The notes under the pieces are model-generated. The model made no database searches. It had not been told where the DNA came from and saw nothing but the letters and a program-made list of their open reading frames with translations. The position numbers were made by a program, and so were the translations under genes. From Limoniibacter endophyticus (GTDB lineage Bacteria; Pseudomonadota; Alphaproteobacteria; Rhizobiales; Rhizobiaceae): a stretch of 64,000 bases of DNA. The stretch lies in NCBI RefSeq assembly GCF_014652835.1, contig NZ_BMZO01000001.1:186001-250000 (forward strand), read 5' to 3'. Positions 48,756-58,944 of the stretch are shown piece by piece (position 1 is the first letter of the stretch; the number at the start of each line of letters is the position of its first letter).

Positions 48756-49850
48756 ATGACACTTTACGCAAGAACTTCTCTACTTGTCCTGCTGTTTGCG
48801 ATGTCGCTGGGATGGGCAAATGTCGGCGTCGCCCAGGAAACAGCTGATTCACCATCGACGATCACCGCTGGCGTCTACGTGAGTCCACCGTTCGTGACAA
48901 AAGAAGGCGAGCGCTATTCCGGCATGGCGATCGAACTCTGGGAGGCGGCGGCCAAAACGCTTGGCCGCACGACCGAATATCGTGAGTATCCATCATTTGA
49001 AGCCCTCATTTCCGCGATCGAAGCAGGCGAAGCGGAGGTTGGCGTCTCAAATCTGACCATCACGAGGGATCGTGCCCAGCGTGTTTCATTTTCGCAGCCA
49101 TGGTACGACGCTGGCCTCCGCCTGATGATAGCCGACAAGGATACTAGCGGCTTTTGGCAGGTGCTTGGCGGCCTGGAAGCGGCAGGCCATCTGCGAGCAA
49201 TGCTCTGGATGGTGATATTCATTCTGACCGCCACGGTTCTGCTCGCACTGTTCTATCGTCGATTTGACAGATCTTTTCCTCGTAAGTGGCATGTCGGTCT
49301 GGCAGAGAGCTTTTACGAGGTGATGTCTGTCGCGACGTCCGGGAAAATCACCAGACCCAATATTCTTGGGTGGCTCGGTCGGATCTCCGGTGGCTTGTGG
49401 ATGGTTTGCGGGGTGGCAGTGATCGCATACGTAACGTCGTCCGTGACCAGTGTCATGACCGCTCTGTCACTCACCCACCAAATAAACTCGATCGCAGATC
49501 TTCCAGGGCGCTCCGTTGGCGTTCTGACTGGCAGCGTAGCAGAAACATACAGCCAGGAATTGCGCCTCGGCGTGAGAGATTTCCCAGACACTGAGCAAAC
49601 AGTTGCTGCACTGCTTGATGAAGAAATCGACGTGATCGTGGGAGACGCGCCGGTTTTAGAGTATTACGTTCACTCAAACCCGCAACTGCCTCTGTCGGTT
49701 GTCGGTCCAATTTTTCATCCCGACAAGTATGGTTTCGCCTTCCGACATGATGATCCGATGGTGCGCCAAGTCACTCTCCAGATACTTGCCCATCAGGAAA
49801 GAGGTGAACTCGGCATTCTGCGTCGCAAATACTTCGGTAGCGACCGATAA
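48756..49850 (+). CDS. Ionotropic glutamate receptor-like membrane protein
   Basis: A signal peptide (LLVLLFAMSLGWANVGVA) precedes a periplasmic binding lobe (GVYVSPPFVTKEGERYSGMAIEL), three hydrophobic segments with a pore-like loop (MLWMVIFILTATVLLALF, SFYEVMSVATSGKI, LWMVCGVAVIAYVTSSV), and a second binding lobe (IADLPGRSVGVLTGSVAE, DEEIDVIVGDAPVL). This is the GluR0-type arrangement. The potassium filter TVGYG is not present, so ion selectivity cannot be assumed. The ATG at 48756 is preferred over an upstream GTG. First clear host gene after the prophage. Confidence 0.82.
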   Translation: MTLYARTSLLVLLFAMSLGWANVGVAQETADSPSTITAGVYVSPPFVTKEGERYSGMAIELWEAAAKTLGRTTEYREYPSFEALISAIEAGEAEVGVSNLTITRDRAQRVSFSQPWYDAGLRLMIADKDTSGFWQVLGGLEAAGHLRAMLWMVIFILTATVLLALFYRRFDRSFPRKWHVGLAESFYEVMSVATSGKITRPNILGWLGRISGGLWMVCGVAVIAYVTSSVTSVMTALSLTHQINSIADLPGRSVGVLTGSVAETYSQELRLGVRDFPDTEQTVAALLDEEIDVIVGDAPVLEYYVHSNPQLPLSVVGPIFHPDKYGFAFRHDDPMVRQVTLQILAHQERGELGILRRKYFGSDR

Positions 49851-50011
49851 ACTTAAATGGGAATTCGAACCTGGCCCGCAACAGCCGAATTCGCGAACAG
49901 CATCCAATCACGCAACGGAAGGGGACATAGAGCATTCTGATATCCGCAAGGTTCCGTCACAAATTTGCACAATGCCCTGTTGATCAAACATATGTTGCTC
50001 CAGTAACGCCG

Positions 50012-50039
50012 AATTTTATTAATGTTCGCTAATAAAATT
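50012..50039. promoter_or_regulatory. 10-bp inverted repeat upstream of the EAL gene
   Basis: AATTTTATTA and TAATAAAATT flank ATGTTCGC. It is perfectly symmetric, A+T-rich and 60 bp before the start codon, so it could be an operator or part of the promoter region. Confidence 0.45.
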
Positions 50040-50098
50040 GACTAGAGTTCCCGCGTGATTTCTGACAGATCCTGCCTTGGGGAGATATTGGGGATTTT

Positions 50099-51673
50099 AT
50101 GCGTAGATCCAAAGTACTTCTCCTTGGCTCGATCCTGGCGTTCGGGGCGATTGTTCTGCCGCTCGCAGTGACGAGCTATCTCGCGTGGCGTATCGCTGAT
50201 CGCTACGAGGAAGCCAGCTTGAGCGGGTATGCGCAACTTGCGCTCCAACGGGCCACGACCAGCCTCGCGGAAATCGGCAAAGTGCTAGAACAGATGAATG
50301 CGCTCGAATTCGAAACCTGTTCGCAACAGCATATCGCCGCGATGCGCCTTGCCACTATTAACAACGTGGCCGTCGACGAGATCGGTTATCTCAATGACCA
50401 ACGTTTCGTCTGCACCTCCTGGGGCGAAGCCAGCCATCTCATGTCCACTGTCGAGGTGGATTTCGTACTCAACGACGACTTGCAGGGCAATATCGATGTC
50501 CGTCCGCTCGGTGGCTATCGGCATAATATGATCGCACTGCGCAATGGCCGCTACAACGTGCTCTTCGATCCGCGGCGGCTCGCGGACGTCACTGTCGCGG
50601 AGGGCGACGTTGGCGTCGCAATCTCCCACGCCAATGGTACGCTCCTCAGCATTGGTGGAAACCACGATGACGACATGCGCGAGGCGGTCAGGCGGGTGCT
50701 GATGCAAGAAAGCGACTCCGATCATCGAGGCAGCGTCGCGGCGGAGGGAGATATCGTAGCGATCGCCATTGCAAGCAAGCCCCCCGCCTTCGCTACAGTA
50801 CTTGAACAGGGCTGGATCATTCTGCCCCTTAGTCTGGCTCTGTCAGCGCTTGGCATATCGGCCATTACGGCCATGTCGCGACGCCAGCTGTCTTTAGCCT
50901 CCGAACTCGCCTCGGCCATTCGTCGCAAGAAGCTGAGTGTGCACTACCAGCCGGTCATCGATCTCAAGACAGGAGATTGCGTGGGTGCCGAAGCACTGGT
51001 GAGATGGTTCAAGTCGAACGGCACCTCCGTCCGCCCCGACATTTTCGTCGATGTGGCAGAGGAGACGGGGCAGATCCGCGCGCTCACCGACCTTGTTATC
51101 GAAACGACAATGCGCGAATTAGGTCCGGCGATGCGCAGGGACCGAAGCTTGCACGTCGCGATAAACCTCAGCGCGGACGATGTAAGTTCCGGCCGTTTTC
51201 TGCCCATTCTGGAGCGCATTTTGGCACGCTATGACGTCCTGCATGAGCAGATATGGCTCGAAGCGACCGAACGTGGCTTTCCTGAAATGGAAGCAGTGCG
51301 GGAAACCGTCGCCAAGGCTCGCGCGCTGGGTTTCAAAATTGCCATTGATGATTTTGGAACAGGATATTCGAGCTTGTCCTATATCGAAAGCATACGGCTG
51401 GACGCCTTGAAGATCGATAAATCCTTCATCGATTCTATTGGGCAGGATTTGGCGACCAGCAGTGTTACGCCGCATATTATCGACATGGCCAAATCACTCG
51501 ATCTCATTACGGTCGCTGAGGGCATAGAAACGCGAGAACAACTAAATTATCTCGAGCAACATGGCGTCGCGCTGGGGCAGGGATGGCTTTTCGCCAAAGC
51601 CATGCCCGCCAGAGATTTCGTCGCGTTTGTCGCGGCGCATCGAAAGAAGATCAGCGCTTCTGGCACGGCGTAA
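50099..51673 (+). CDS. CSS-motif EAL cyclic-di-GMP phosphodiesterase
   Basis: Membrane helix at the N-terminus (LLLGSILAFGAIVLPLAV), a periplasmic CSS-type sensor domain (FETCSQQHIAAMR), a second helix (GWIILPLSLALSALGISAI), and a cytoplasmic EAL domain. The EAL catalytic signatures are kept: EALVRW (~297), NLSADD, LEATERG, IDDFGTGYSSL (~417) and KIDKSFI, plus AEGIET. It should degrade cyclic di-GMP in response to periplasmic redox or ligand state. 524 aa. Confidence 0.92.
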   Translation: MRRSKVLLLGSILAFGAIVLPLAVTSYLAWRIADRYEEASLSGYAQLALQRATTSLAEIGKVLEQMNALEFETCSQQHIAAMRLATINNVAVDEIGYLNDQRFVCTSWGEASHLMSTVEVDFVLNDDLQGNIDVRPLGGYRHNMIALRNGRYNVLFDPRRLADVTVAEGDVGVAISHANGTLLSIGGNHDDDMREAVRRVLMQESDSDHRGSVAAEGDIVAIAIASKPPAFATVLEQGWIILPLSLALSALGISAITAMSRRQLSLASELASAIRRKKLSVHYQPVIDLKTGDCVGAEALVRWFKSNGTSVRPDIFVDVAEETGQIRALTDLVIETTMRELGPAMRRDRSLHVAINLSADDVSSGRFLPILERILARYDVLHEQIWLEATERGFPEMEAVRETVAKARALGFKIAIDDFGTGYSSLSYIESIRLDALKIDKSFIDSIGQDLATSSVTPHIIDMAKSLDLITVAEGIETREQLNYLEQHGVALGQGWLFAKAMPARDFVAFVAAHRKKISASGTA

Positions 51674-51821
51674 AAGAGGCAGCGCTTTGCGTGCGCTATT
51701 CCTTGAGACCTTTTGTCGCCACCTTATGGTGATTGGCACAAGTAACTCTAACCTGTTATGCCCCTCGCGACGCCAAAGACCAGCGTCCCAAATGGCATGA
51801 CACTCGGAGAATTCGCCGCGC

Positions 51822-52565
51822 ATGGCCCTCGACATCGGTTATCTTTCAGCGCTCGGAGCAGGCGCACTTTCCTTTCTGTCGCCCTGCGTCTTGCCGCTTG
51901 TACCACCATATCTCTGCTATATGGCCGGCGTCTCGATCGACGAGTTTCGCTCGGACGAAAAGAGGTTGGTGTCGGCCAAACGCTCGGCATTGCTTTTCGC
52001 GTCAATCATGTTCGTCCTAGGTTTTACGACCGTCTTCGTGGCATTAGGTGCCGGCGCGTCGAGCATAGGCCGCCTCTTGCGCGCGTGGCAGGATACGCTG
52101 GCACTTGTTGCTGGCTTTGTTATCATCGCGATGGGCTTGAATTTTCTGGGCCTGCTTAAAATACCGTTCCTCTACCGTGAGGCCCGCATCCAATCCCATG
52201 CCAATCCGGCAAAGCCCTTCGCCGCCTATCTCATGGGCCTTGCTTTTGCTTTCGGCTGGACGCCGTGCATTGGCCCGGTCCTCGGTCCGATCCTGACGCT
52301 TGCTGGTGGGCGTGCGACGGTTGGCGAGGGCGCCCTCCTGCTCGGCGTCTACTCACTGGGCCTAGGTATTCCATTCATTCTTGCAGCTCTATTTTCCAGC
52401 GCCTTCATGCGCTTCCTCTCACGTTTTCGCGCACATATCGGCAGCGTAGAAAAGGTGATCGGCATCCTTCTTGTTCTAGCAGGCATTTTCTTTATCACCG
52501 GAGGCATTCAACGCGTCGCTTTCTGGCTGCTCGAAACATTCCCCGTCCTTTCGCGGCTCGGTTAA
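51822..52565 (+). CDS. ccdA: Cytochrome c biogenesis protein CcdA
   Basis: Six or seven membrane segments, with the redox cysteines in SFLSPCVLPLVPPYLCYMAG and FGWTPCIGPVLGPILTLAGG. CcdA carries electrons from cytoplasmic thioredoxin across the membrane to keep apocytochrome c and other periplasmic thiols reduced. 247 aa, normal for the family. GGAG lies 12 bases before the ATG. Confidence 0.92.
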   Translation: MALDIGYLSALGAGALSFLSPCVLPLVPPYLCYMAGVSIDEFRSDEKRLVSAKRSALLFASIMFVLGFTTVFVALGAGASSIGRLLRAWQDTLALVAGFVIIAMGLNFLGLLKIPFLYREARIQSHANPAKPFAAYLMGLAFAFGWTPCIGPVLGPILTLAGGRATVGEGALLLGVYSLGLGIPFILAALFSSAFMRFLSRFRAHIGSVEKVIGILLVLAGIFFITGGIQRVAFWLLETFPVLSRLG

Positions 52566-52679
52566 CGTAAATCCGCGGCGGTCCTTTGTTTTTGCCCAAA
52601 CCCGATGCTAAGGAATATTCGATTCGAACCAATGTGCGGTCTCGACGAATAGGTAACGGCATAACAAGGTGAGTTTTTC

Positions 52680-54035
52680 ATGAGCCAGAGAAGCTGTCTT
52701 TCGGTCATCCTCGCGGCAGGTGAGGGAACGCGCATGAAAAGTGCCTTGCCGAAAGTCCTTCACCCCGTTGCCGGTCGAGCGATGGTGCAGCATGTGATTG
52801 CAGCAGCAAAAGAAGCAGGCATCGAGGATGTCGCGCTCGTCATTGGCCACGGCGCAGACCAAGTTGAAAAGGTGCTAGGTGCTGGCAATCACACGATCCA
52901 TCTGCAGGAAAAGCGCCTCGGAACGGCCAATGCGACGCTTGCCGCCCGTGATGCGATTGCCAGGGGCTATGACGACATCCTTGTGCTCTTCGGCGATACG
53001 CCGCTCGTCGATCCCAGCGATCTTATGGCAGCGCGCAAGGCTCTCAGCGAGGGTGCAAGCATCGTCGTACTCGGTTTTGAACCGGAAAACCCAACCGGCT
53101 ACGGCCGTCTTCTTGTACGGGACGGTGTGCTTGAGGCCATTCGGGAGCACAAGGATTGCTCGCCGGACGAACTGAAAATCAGCCTGTGCAACAGTGGCAT
53201 GATGGCTATTCGCGGCGATGTGGCGCTTGAACTGCTCGAAGCCGTCGAGAACAATAATGTCAAAGGCGAATACTATCTCACCGACCTGGTTGAAATCGCG
53301 CGCTCGAAAGGTCTGAATACTGCTGTTTCTCTGGCTTCGGTCGAAAGCGCACTCGGCGTCAACAGCAAGATCGAACTAGCCGAAGTTGAGAACATCTGGC
53401 AGAGGAAGCGTCGCCGGACGCTCATGGCGGCGGGCGTTTCGATGCACGCCCCTGAAACTGTCTTCCTATCGTTCGACACGGAAATCGGGGCGGATACCAC
53501 GCTCGAGCCGAATGTGTTTTTCGGTCCAGGAGTACGTGTCGAGGACGGCGTTATCATCCGCGCCTTCTCGCATATCGAGGGCGCTACAATTGCCAGGGGT
53601 AGCGAGATCGGTCCCTTCGCCCGTCTGCGTCCTGGCGCAGAACTGGCAGAGAAGGTCAAGGTAGGAAATTTCTGCGAGGTCAAGAAGGCCGTGGTCGAAA
53701 AGGGCGCCAAGATCAATCACCTAAGCTACATTGGTGACGCTCATATCGGCGCCGGTTCGAACATCGGCGCAGGTACCATCACCTGCAATTATGACGGCTT
53801 CAACAAACACAAAACGATAATAGGCGAGAGCGCCTTTGTCGGCTCCAACACCTCTCTCGTCGCGCCTATCACGCTTGGAAATGGCGCCTACGTCGCGTCC
53901 GGCAGCGTATTGACTCAGGACGTGCCTGCGGGCGCTTTGGCGTTTGGCCGCGCTCGTCAGGAGATCAAGCCAGAACGTGGCAGTTTCCTGCGTGAAAAAC
54001 TTTCTAAAGCCGCTGCTGCAAAAAAGAAAACCTAA
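52680..54035 (+). CDS. glmU: GlmU, UDP-GlcNAc pyrophosphorylase / GlcN-1-P acetyltransferase
   Basis: The N-terminal uridylyltransferase has [19 protein letters not shown] (10-28) and FGDTPLVDP. The C-terminal left-handed beta helix ([51 protein letters not shown]) is the acetyltransferase. It makes UDP-N-acetylglucosamine for peptidoglycan and LPS. 451 aa. glmS follows after 53 bases, probably in one operon. Confidence 0.97.
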   Translation: MSQRSCLSVILAAGEGTRMKSALPKVLHPVAGRAMVQHVIAAAKEAGIEDVALVIGHGADQVEKVLGAGNHTIHLQEKRLGTANATLAARDAIARGYDDILVLFGDTPLVDPSDLMAARKALSEGASIVVLGFEPENPTGYGRLLVRDGVLEAIREHKDCSPDELKISLCNSGMMAIRGDVALELLEAVENNNVKGEYYLTDLVEIARSKGLNTAVSLASVESALGVNSKIELAEVENIWQRKRRRTLMAAGVSMHAPETVFLSFDTEIGADTTLEPNVFFGPGVRVEDGVIIRAFSHIEGATIARGSEIGPFARLRPGAELAEKVKVGNFCEVKKAVVEKGAKINHLSYIGDAHIGAGSNIGAGTITCNYDGFNKHKTIIGESAFVGSNTSLVAPITLGNGAYVASGSVLTQDVPAGALAFGRARQEIKPERGSFLREKLSKAAAAKKKT

Positions 54036-54088
54036 CACTCCAAACCCGACACTCCTAAGAATAATCCTCCTCAATCCGGAGTTCCCCT

Positions 54089-55912
54089 ATGTGTGGTATT
54101 GTTGCAATCGTAGGCCGTGAACCGGTCGCACCGTTGATCGTCGATGCGCTCAAGCGCCTTGAATATCGCGGTTATGACTCTGCGGGTGTCGCTACGATCG
54201 AAAATGGCGCACTGGATCGCCGCCGCGCCGAAGGCAAGCTGGTCAATCTCGTTCGCCGTATCGAGAGCGAACCTCTCGCCGGCACAATTGGTATCGGCCA
54301 CACGCGCTGGGCAACGCATGGGGTTCCAAACGAGACAAATGCGCATCCGCATTTTTCCGGGGATGTCGCGATCGTCCATAATGGCATTATCGAAAACTTC
54401 GCCTCGTTGCGCGAAGAACTCGTCGCCGATGGCTACGCCTTTTCCTCGCAGACCGACACGGAGACCGTCGCGCACCTTGTTGCCAAGCATATGAAGGCTG
54501 GCAAAGGCCCTGTTGAGGCCGCGCACGAAGCGCTGAAGCGTCTCGAGGGCGCTTTTGCGATTGCGCTTATATTCCGCAACGAACCGGATCTTATCGTGGC
54601 GGCACGCCAAGGTCCGCCCCTTGCTGTCGGCCACGGCGAAGGCGAGATGTATCTGGGCTCGGATGCGATTGCGCTCTCTCCCTTCACGGACACGATCACC
54701 TATCTGGAAGATGGCGATTGGGCAGTCGTACGCCGCGCTGGTGTCGAAATCTTCGACATCGACGGCAACACGGTTGATCGCAAAAGCCAGAAGGCTCTCT
54801 CGGCATCCTTCTCGGCAGACAAGGGCAACTATCGCCATTTCATGGAAAAGGAGATCCGCGAGCAACCGGAAGTGATCTCGCACGCCCTGGCGAACCATGT
54901 TGATTTCACAACCAACCGTCTGCGCCCCTCGACATTGCCGTTCAATTTCAAGGACCTTGATCGCATCGCCATCTCGGCTTGCGGCACGGCTTATCTTTCG
55001 GGTCTCGTCGGAAAGTACTGGTTCGAGCGCTATGCGCGCCTTCCGGTAGACATCGACATAGCCTCGGAGTTCCGCTACCGCGAAATGCCGATTTCGAAGA
55101 AGAGTGCTGCTTTTTTTATCTCTCAATCAGGCGAAACTGCCGATACGCTGGCTTCTCTACGTTATTGCAAGGCGGCCGGCATCCCGATTGGCGCCATCGT
55201 CAACGTTCGCGACTCGACCATCGCGCGGGAATCCGATGTGGTACTGCCGATCCTGGCCGGTCCGGAAGTCGGCGTAGCCTCCACCAAAGCCTTCACCTGT
55301 CAGCTGGCAGTCCTTGCTTCGCTTGCCATTCGTGCCGGTGTTGAGCGCGGCTTTCTCAACGAGGAAGACGAAAAGCGCCTGATCGCAGAACTTGCCGAGG
55401 CACCACGCCTGGCGACAGACGTTCTGAAGCTCGATGAGCAGATAAACGAAGTTGCACGCGATCTTTCGCAGGTTGATCATGTGCTGTATCTCGGTCGCGA
55501 TACGAGCTATCCGTTGGCTCTGGAGGGCGCGCTCAAGCTCAAGGAAATCTCCTATATCCATGCCGAAGGCTATGCCGCGGGCGAACTCAAGCATGGACCG
55601 ATTGCGCTGATCGACGAGTCCATGCCGGTTGTCGTCATTGCGCCACATGATCGCATCTTCGACAAATCAGTTTCCAATATGCAGGAAGTCGCTGCTCGCG
55701 GCGGTCGCATCATCTTGATCACCGATGAGAAGGGCAAGAACGCCTCCGCAACCGAGACGGCGGAGACCATTGTTCTACCGGAAGTCCCGGAGATCATTTG
55801 TCCGATCATCTATGCTCTGCCTGTCCAGATGCTGGCATATTACACCGCTGTGCATATGGGAACCGATGTGGACCAGCCGCGCAACCTGGCAAAGTCAGTC
55901 ACGGTCGAGTGA
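54089..55912 (+). CDS. glmS: GlmS, glutamine-fructose-6-phosphate aminotransferase
   Basis: Starts MCGIVAIVG, exposing the Cys nucleophile of the glutaminase domain, with GYDSAGVA and TRWATHG. Two SIS domains follow (ISACGTAYLSGLVGKYWFE, ISQSGETADTLASLRY, STKAFTCQL) and the end is KSVTVE. It forms glucosamine 6-phosphate, the substrate supply for the GlmU pathway. 607 aa, standard length. No glmS ribozyme-like leader is expected or seen. Confidence 0.97.
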   Translation: MCGIVAIVGREPVAPLIVDALKRLEYRGYDSAGVATIENGALDRRRAEGKLVNLVRRIESEPLAGTIGIGHTRWATHGVPNETNAHPHFSGDVAIVHNGIIENFASLREELVADGYAFSSQTDTETVAHLVAKHMKAGKGPVEAAHEALKRLEGAFAIALIFRNEPDLIVAARQGPPLAVGHGEGEMYLGSDAIALSPFTDTITYLEDGDWAVVRRAGVEIFDIDGNTVDRKSQKALSASFSADKGNYRHFMEKEIREQPEVISHALANHVDFTTNRLRPSTLPFNFKDLDRIAISACGTAYLSGLVGKYWFERYARLPVDIDIASEFRYREMPISKKSAAFFISQSGETADTLASLRYCKAAGIPIGAIVNVRDSTIARESDVVLPILAGPEVGVASTKAFTCQLAVLASLAIRAGVERGFLNEEDEKRLIAELAEAPRLATDVLKLDEQINEVARDLSQVDHVLYLGRDTSYPLALEGALKLKEISYIHAEGYAAGELKHGPIALIDESMPVVVIAPHDRIFDKSVSNMQEVAARGGRIILITDEKGKNASATETAETIVLPEVPEIICPIIYALPVQMLAYYTAVHMGTDVDQPRNLAKSVTVE

Positions 55913-55934
55913 TCTGACTTGCACAGTGCCGTCA

Positions 55935-55982
55935 CACCGCTTTAGGAAGCCGTCCTTATGATAGAGCTTTCCTGAAGCGGTG
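55935..55982 (+). terminator. 14-bp inverted repeat after glmS
   Basis: CACCGCTTTAGGAA and TTCCTGAAGCGGTG pair with one G-T, with a 20-nt loop. No T run follows. Position after glmS suggests transcript termination or mRNA stabilisation. Confidence 0.5.
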
Positions 55983-56028
55983 GATCGCATCACGCGTTTC
56001 GCCGTTGCCTCTCACGATAGGAGAGATG

Positions 56029-56739
56029 ATGCTGCGACTGCGAAACTATTTTCTTGCGGGTTTTATTGTGTCGGCGCCGCTGGCAATAACCGCCTATCTA
56101 GCCTGGAGTTTCGTGGGCTGGGTCGACTCATGGATGAAACCGCTCATTCCGGGACGTTACAATCCTGACAATTATCTCCCCTTCGCCATACCTGGACTTG
56201 GTCTGCTCTTTGCCTTGCTGCTGATCACATTAGTCGGCTTTCTGGCCGCCAATATCATTGGGCGCAGTATCGTCAATGTCGGCGAGTCCATTGTTGGACG
56301 GATGCCATTGGTACGCAGCATTTATCATGGCTTGAAACAAATTCTGGAAACGGTGCTTTCCCATAAGAAAGACACGTTTCGCAAAGTTGCCTTGATCGAG
56401 TACCCGCGCAAAGGCCTCTGGTCGATCGCTTACGTCTCAACCGACAAATATAACGAAGCAACCGCCAAGCTAAATCGTAATGGCAAAGAACATGTTGCGG
56501 TCTTCCTCCCCAGTACACCCAATCCGACAACTGGCTATCTGCTCTATGTGCCGCGGGAGGATATGCTCGAACTCGACATGTCACTTGAGGAAGGCGCCAA
56601 ACTCATCATTTCGGCAGGTATCGTTGCACCCGAGTACGAAGAAAAGACGGAAGAGCTCGCGCGACTTGCAGCAGCCGCACTTTCAGCCCGCTCGCAGGAG
56701 ACGGATCGCGTCGTCACGCCCGAAGAGATAGAGAAGTAG
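56029..56739 (+). CDS. DUF502 family inner-membrane protein
   Basis: AGGAG five bases upstream selects the ATG at 56029. Two membrane segments (FLAGFIVSAPLAITAYLAWS and GLGLLFALLLITLVGFLAAN) and the family segment VRSIYHGLKQILETVL, then a soluble C-terminal domain with VFLPSTPNPTTGYLLYVPRED. Function of the family is not settled. Its last 57 bases overlap the convergent recG gene. 236 aa. Confidence 0.88.
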   Translation: MLRLRNYFLAGFIVSAPLAITAYLAWSFVGWVDSWMKPLIPGRYNPDNYLPFAIPGLGLLFALLLITLVGFLAANIIGRSIVNVGESIVGRMPLVRSIYHGLKQILETVLSHKKDTFRKVALIEYPRKGLWSIAYVSTDKYNEATAKLNRNGKEHVAVFLPSTPNPTTGYLLYVPREDMLELDMSLEEGAKLIISAGIVAPEYEEKTEELARLAAAALSARSQETDRVVTPEEIEK

Positions 56740-58791
56740 CCTCACGGCTTCACCGCGTTGGCTCTTCAGTTCCGGGTCCCGGTGCAAAAGAAGCCGCGCA
56801 TCGTCGCGGGCGAGTGCCAAAAGATCGGAATGTTGCTCCAGGCGAACCATCTGAAAACCGGGCTGACCTGACTGCTTCGTTCCGAGGACATCGCCCTGAC
56901 CGCGCAATTTCAAATCCTCCTCGGCGATCCGAAACCCGTCTTCCGTCTCACGCATGACTTCAATGCGACGCTTCGATGTCTCGCCAAGCGGCCCTTCGAA
57001 CAGAAGAACGCAGGTTGAGGAATCGGAGCCGCGGCCTACACGCCCGCGCAACTGATGCAATTGTGCAAGCCCGAACCGCTCGGCATGCTCGATAACGATG
57101 ATCGTCGCATCGGGCACATCGACACCAACTTCTACGACGGTGGTTGCAACTAGAATACGAGTGCGGCCTTCTTTGAACGCCGCCATTGCCTCCTCCTTCT
57201 CCGTGCCCTTCATGCGGCCGTGAATTAGCCCCACCTTGCCGGGAAAGGCGAACGTCAAATCCTCAAAGCGCTGCCGCGCCGAGGTCAGGTCCATCTCTTC
57301 GGATTCGTCTACCAGCGGACAAATCCAGTAGGCCTTCCGGCCCTCAGCCAACGCGCCACGCAGCCGCGCGACGAGATCACCTATGCGCTCGGAGGACAAC
57401 GAAATTGTCTGGATTGGCTGACGCCCTGCCGGCTTTTCGGTGAGCCGCGATACATCCATATCACCGAATGCCGTCAGCACGAGTGTGCGCGGAATTGGCG
57501 TCGCGGTCATGACCAGCATGTCTGGCGCAGCTCCCTTGGCACTGATGGCAAGACGTTGATGCACGCCGAAACGATGCTGCTCATCGACAATGGACAGGAC
57601 GAGATTCTTGAAGGAAACGCCTTCCTGAAACAGTGCATGTGTACCGACGGCAATGTCGATCTCTCCAACCTCCAGAGCCTCCAGAACTGCACGCCGTTCA
57701 GTAGCTTTGGAGCGGCCAGTCAGAATGCCGACGCGCAAACCGGCCTTTTCGGCAAGCGGCAGAATGGTGGCAAAATGCTGACGCGCCAGAATTTCCGTCG
57801 GCGCCATCAGCGCTGCTTGCCCACCAGCCTCGATCGCGCGTGCCATGGCAAGAAGCGCGACCACCGTCTTGCCCGAGCCGACATCGCCTTGCAGAAGGCG
57901 CAACATGCGCTCCGGCTTTGCGAGATCGGCATGAATTTCTTCCACCGCAAGTGTTTGCGCGTCGGTTAGCTTGTAGGGCAGGGCATCCTGTATCGCATGA
58001 ACGACGTGCCCGTCTCCCATCAGTGGTGCGCCCGCAACCTTGCGCACTTTGTTGCGAACTAGCGCGAGCGCCACCTGGCCTGCCAACAACTCATCATAGG
58101 CAAGCCTGCGCCACGCGGCCCCTTCGGGCACGGCATCGAGCGGGTCTGACGGTGTGTGCAAACGCTGCATTGCCTTCCGGAAGCTCGGAAAACTATGCTT
58201 TTGAGCAATGTCATCATCCAGCCATTCCGGGAGTTCAGGGATTGCACGCAGACTCTGCTCGACGGCGTTGCGCAACACCTTGCCTGAAAGCCCACCGGTT
58301 CCCGGATAAACGATTTCGACCGCTGGTAATCTATGGCTTTCTGTCATGGGCACAGCGTGATCGGGATGTACCATGCTGGCACGACCGTTGAACCATTCGA
58401 TCTTGCCACTGACCAGCATTTCGACGCCCACCGGGAACTGTTTCTCCAGCCAAATCGTATTTCCGTGAAAAAACGAAAGCGCGATTTCGCCGGATTGGTC
58501 GAATGCAAAAACACGATAAGGAACAGATCGATTGCCGCGCGGCGGGGGCTGGTGTCGATCGATTGTCAATTCCAGCGTTGCCAACGCTCCTTCTGGCGTA
58601 TCCATGATGCGCGAGCGTTTGCGTCGGTCGATTACAGAACTGGGAGCCAGAAAAAGCAAATCGGCAATACGCGCTTCGCGATCCGACAGATCTGCCGGAA
58701 CGACCTTTCTAATAAGTGCGGCAACCTTTGGCCCGATCTTGTCGAGCGTGGTCAGCGAAGCAAAAAGAGGCGTAAGCAAAGCAGGGCGCAT
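56683..58791 (-). CDS. recG: ATP-dependent DNA helicase RecG
   Basis: The ATG at 58791 gives MRPALLTPLFASL, the normal rhizobial start; upstream in-frame ATGs add residues without homology. A wedge OB domain is followed by helicase motifs GDVGSGKTVVAL, MAPTEILA, IVDEQHRFG, MTATPIPRTL, and GRVGRGS. RecG remodels stalled forks and Holliday junctions. 702 aa, typical. Convergent with the DUF502 gene and divergent from sdhE. Confidence 0.96.
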   Translation of the reverse strand: MRPALLTPLFASLTTLDKIGPKVAALIRKVVPADLSDREARIADLLFLAPSSVIDRRKRSRIMDTPEGALATLELTIDRHQPPPRGNRSVPYRVFAFDQSGEIALSFFHGNTIWLEKQFPVGVEMLVSGKIEWFNGRASMVHPDHAVPMTESHRLPAVEIVYPGTGGLSGKVLRNAVEQSLRAIPELPEWLDDDIAQKHSFPSFRKAMQRLHTPSDPLDAVPEGAAWRRLAYDELLAGQVALALVRNKVRKVAGAPLMGDGHVVHAIQDALPYKLTDAQTLAVEEIHADLAKPERMLRLLQGDVGSGKTVVALLAMARAIEAGGQAALMAPTEILARQHFATILPLAEKAGLRVGILTGRSKATERRAVLEALEVGEIDIAVGTHALFQEGVSFKNLVLSIVDEQHRFGVHQRLAISAKGAAPDMLVMTATPIPRTLVLTAFGDMDVSRLTEKPAGRQPIQTISLSSERIGDLVARLRGALAEGRKAYWICPLVDESEEMDLTSARQRFEDLTFAFPGKVGLIHGRMKGTEKEEAMAAFKEGRTRILVATTVVEVGVDVPDATIIVIEHAERFGLAQLHQLRGRVGRGSDSSTCVLLFEGPLGETSKRRIEVMRETEDGFRIAEEDLKLRGQGDVLGTKQSGQPGFQMVRLEQHSDLLALARDDARLLLHRDPELKSQRGEAVRLLLYLFGRDDAIRLLRAG

Positions 58792-58944
58792 AACCATCAA
58801 TAGACGTTTCACATCAGCCATTGCAAACTGCTTCGACCGGGCTGACATCGCAATCCACACAGGCTATATCGCTTGCGAACTTATCGTGTGCGCTGGCGTT
58901 CTATCGAATACCGGCCTTCGCCTATTGCTACCCAAGGACATGTC

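Noticed and set aside
54071-55126. Long minus-strand frame (351 codons) opposite glmS
   Set aside because: It is the antisense shadow of a G+C-rich, strongly coding gene, starts within the glmS 5' half, has no ribosome-binding site and no recognisable protein pattern.
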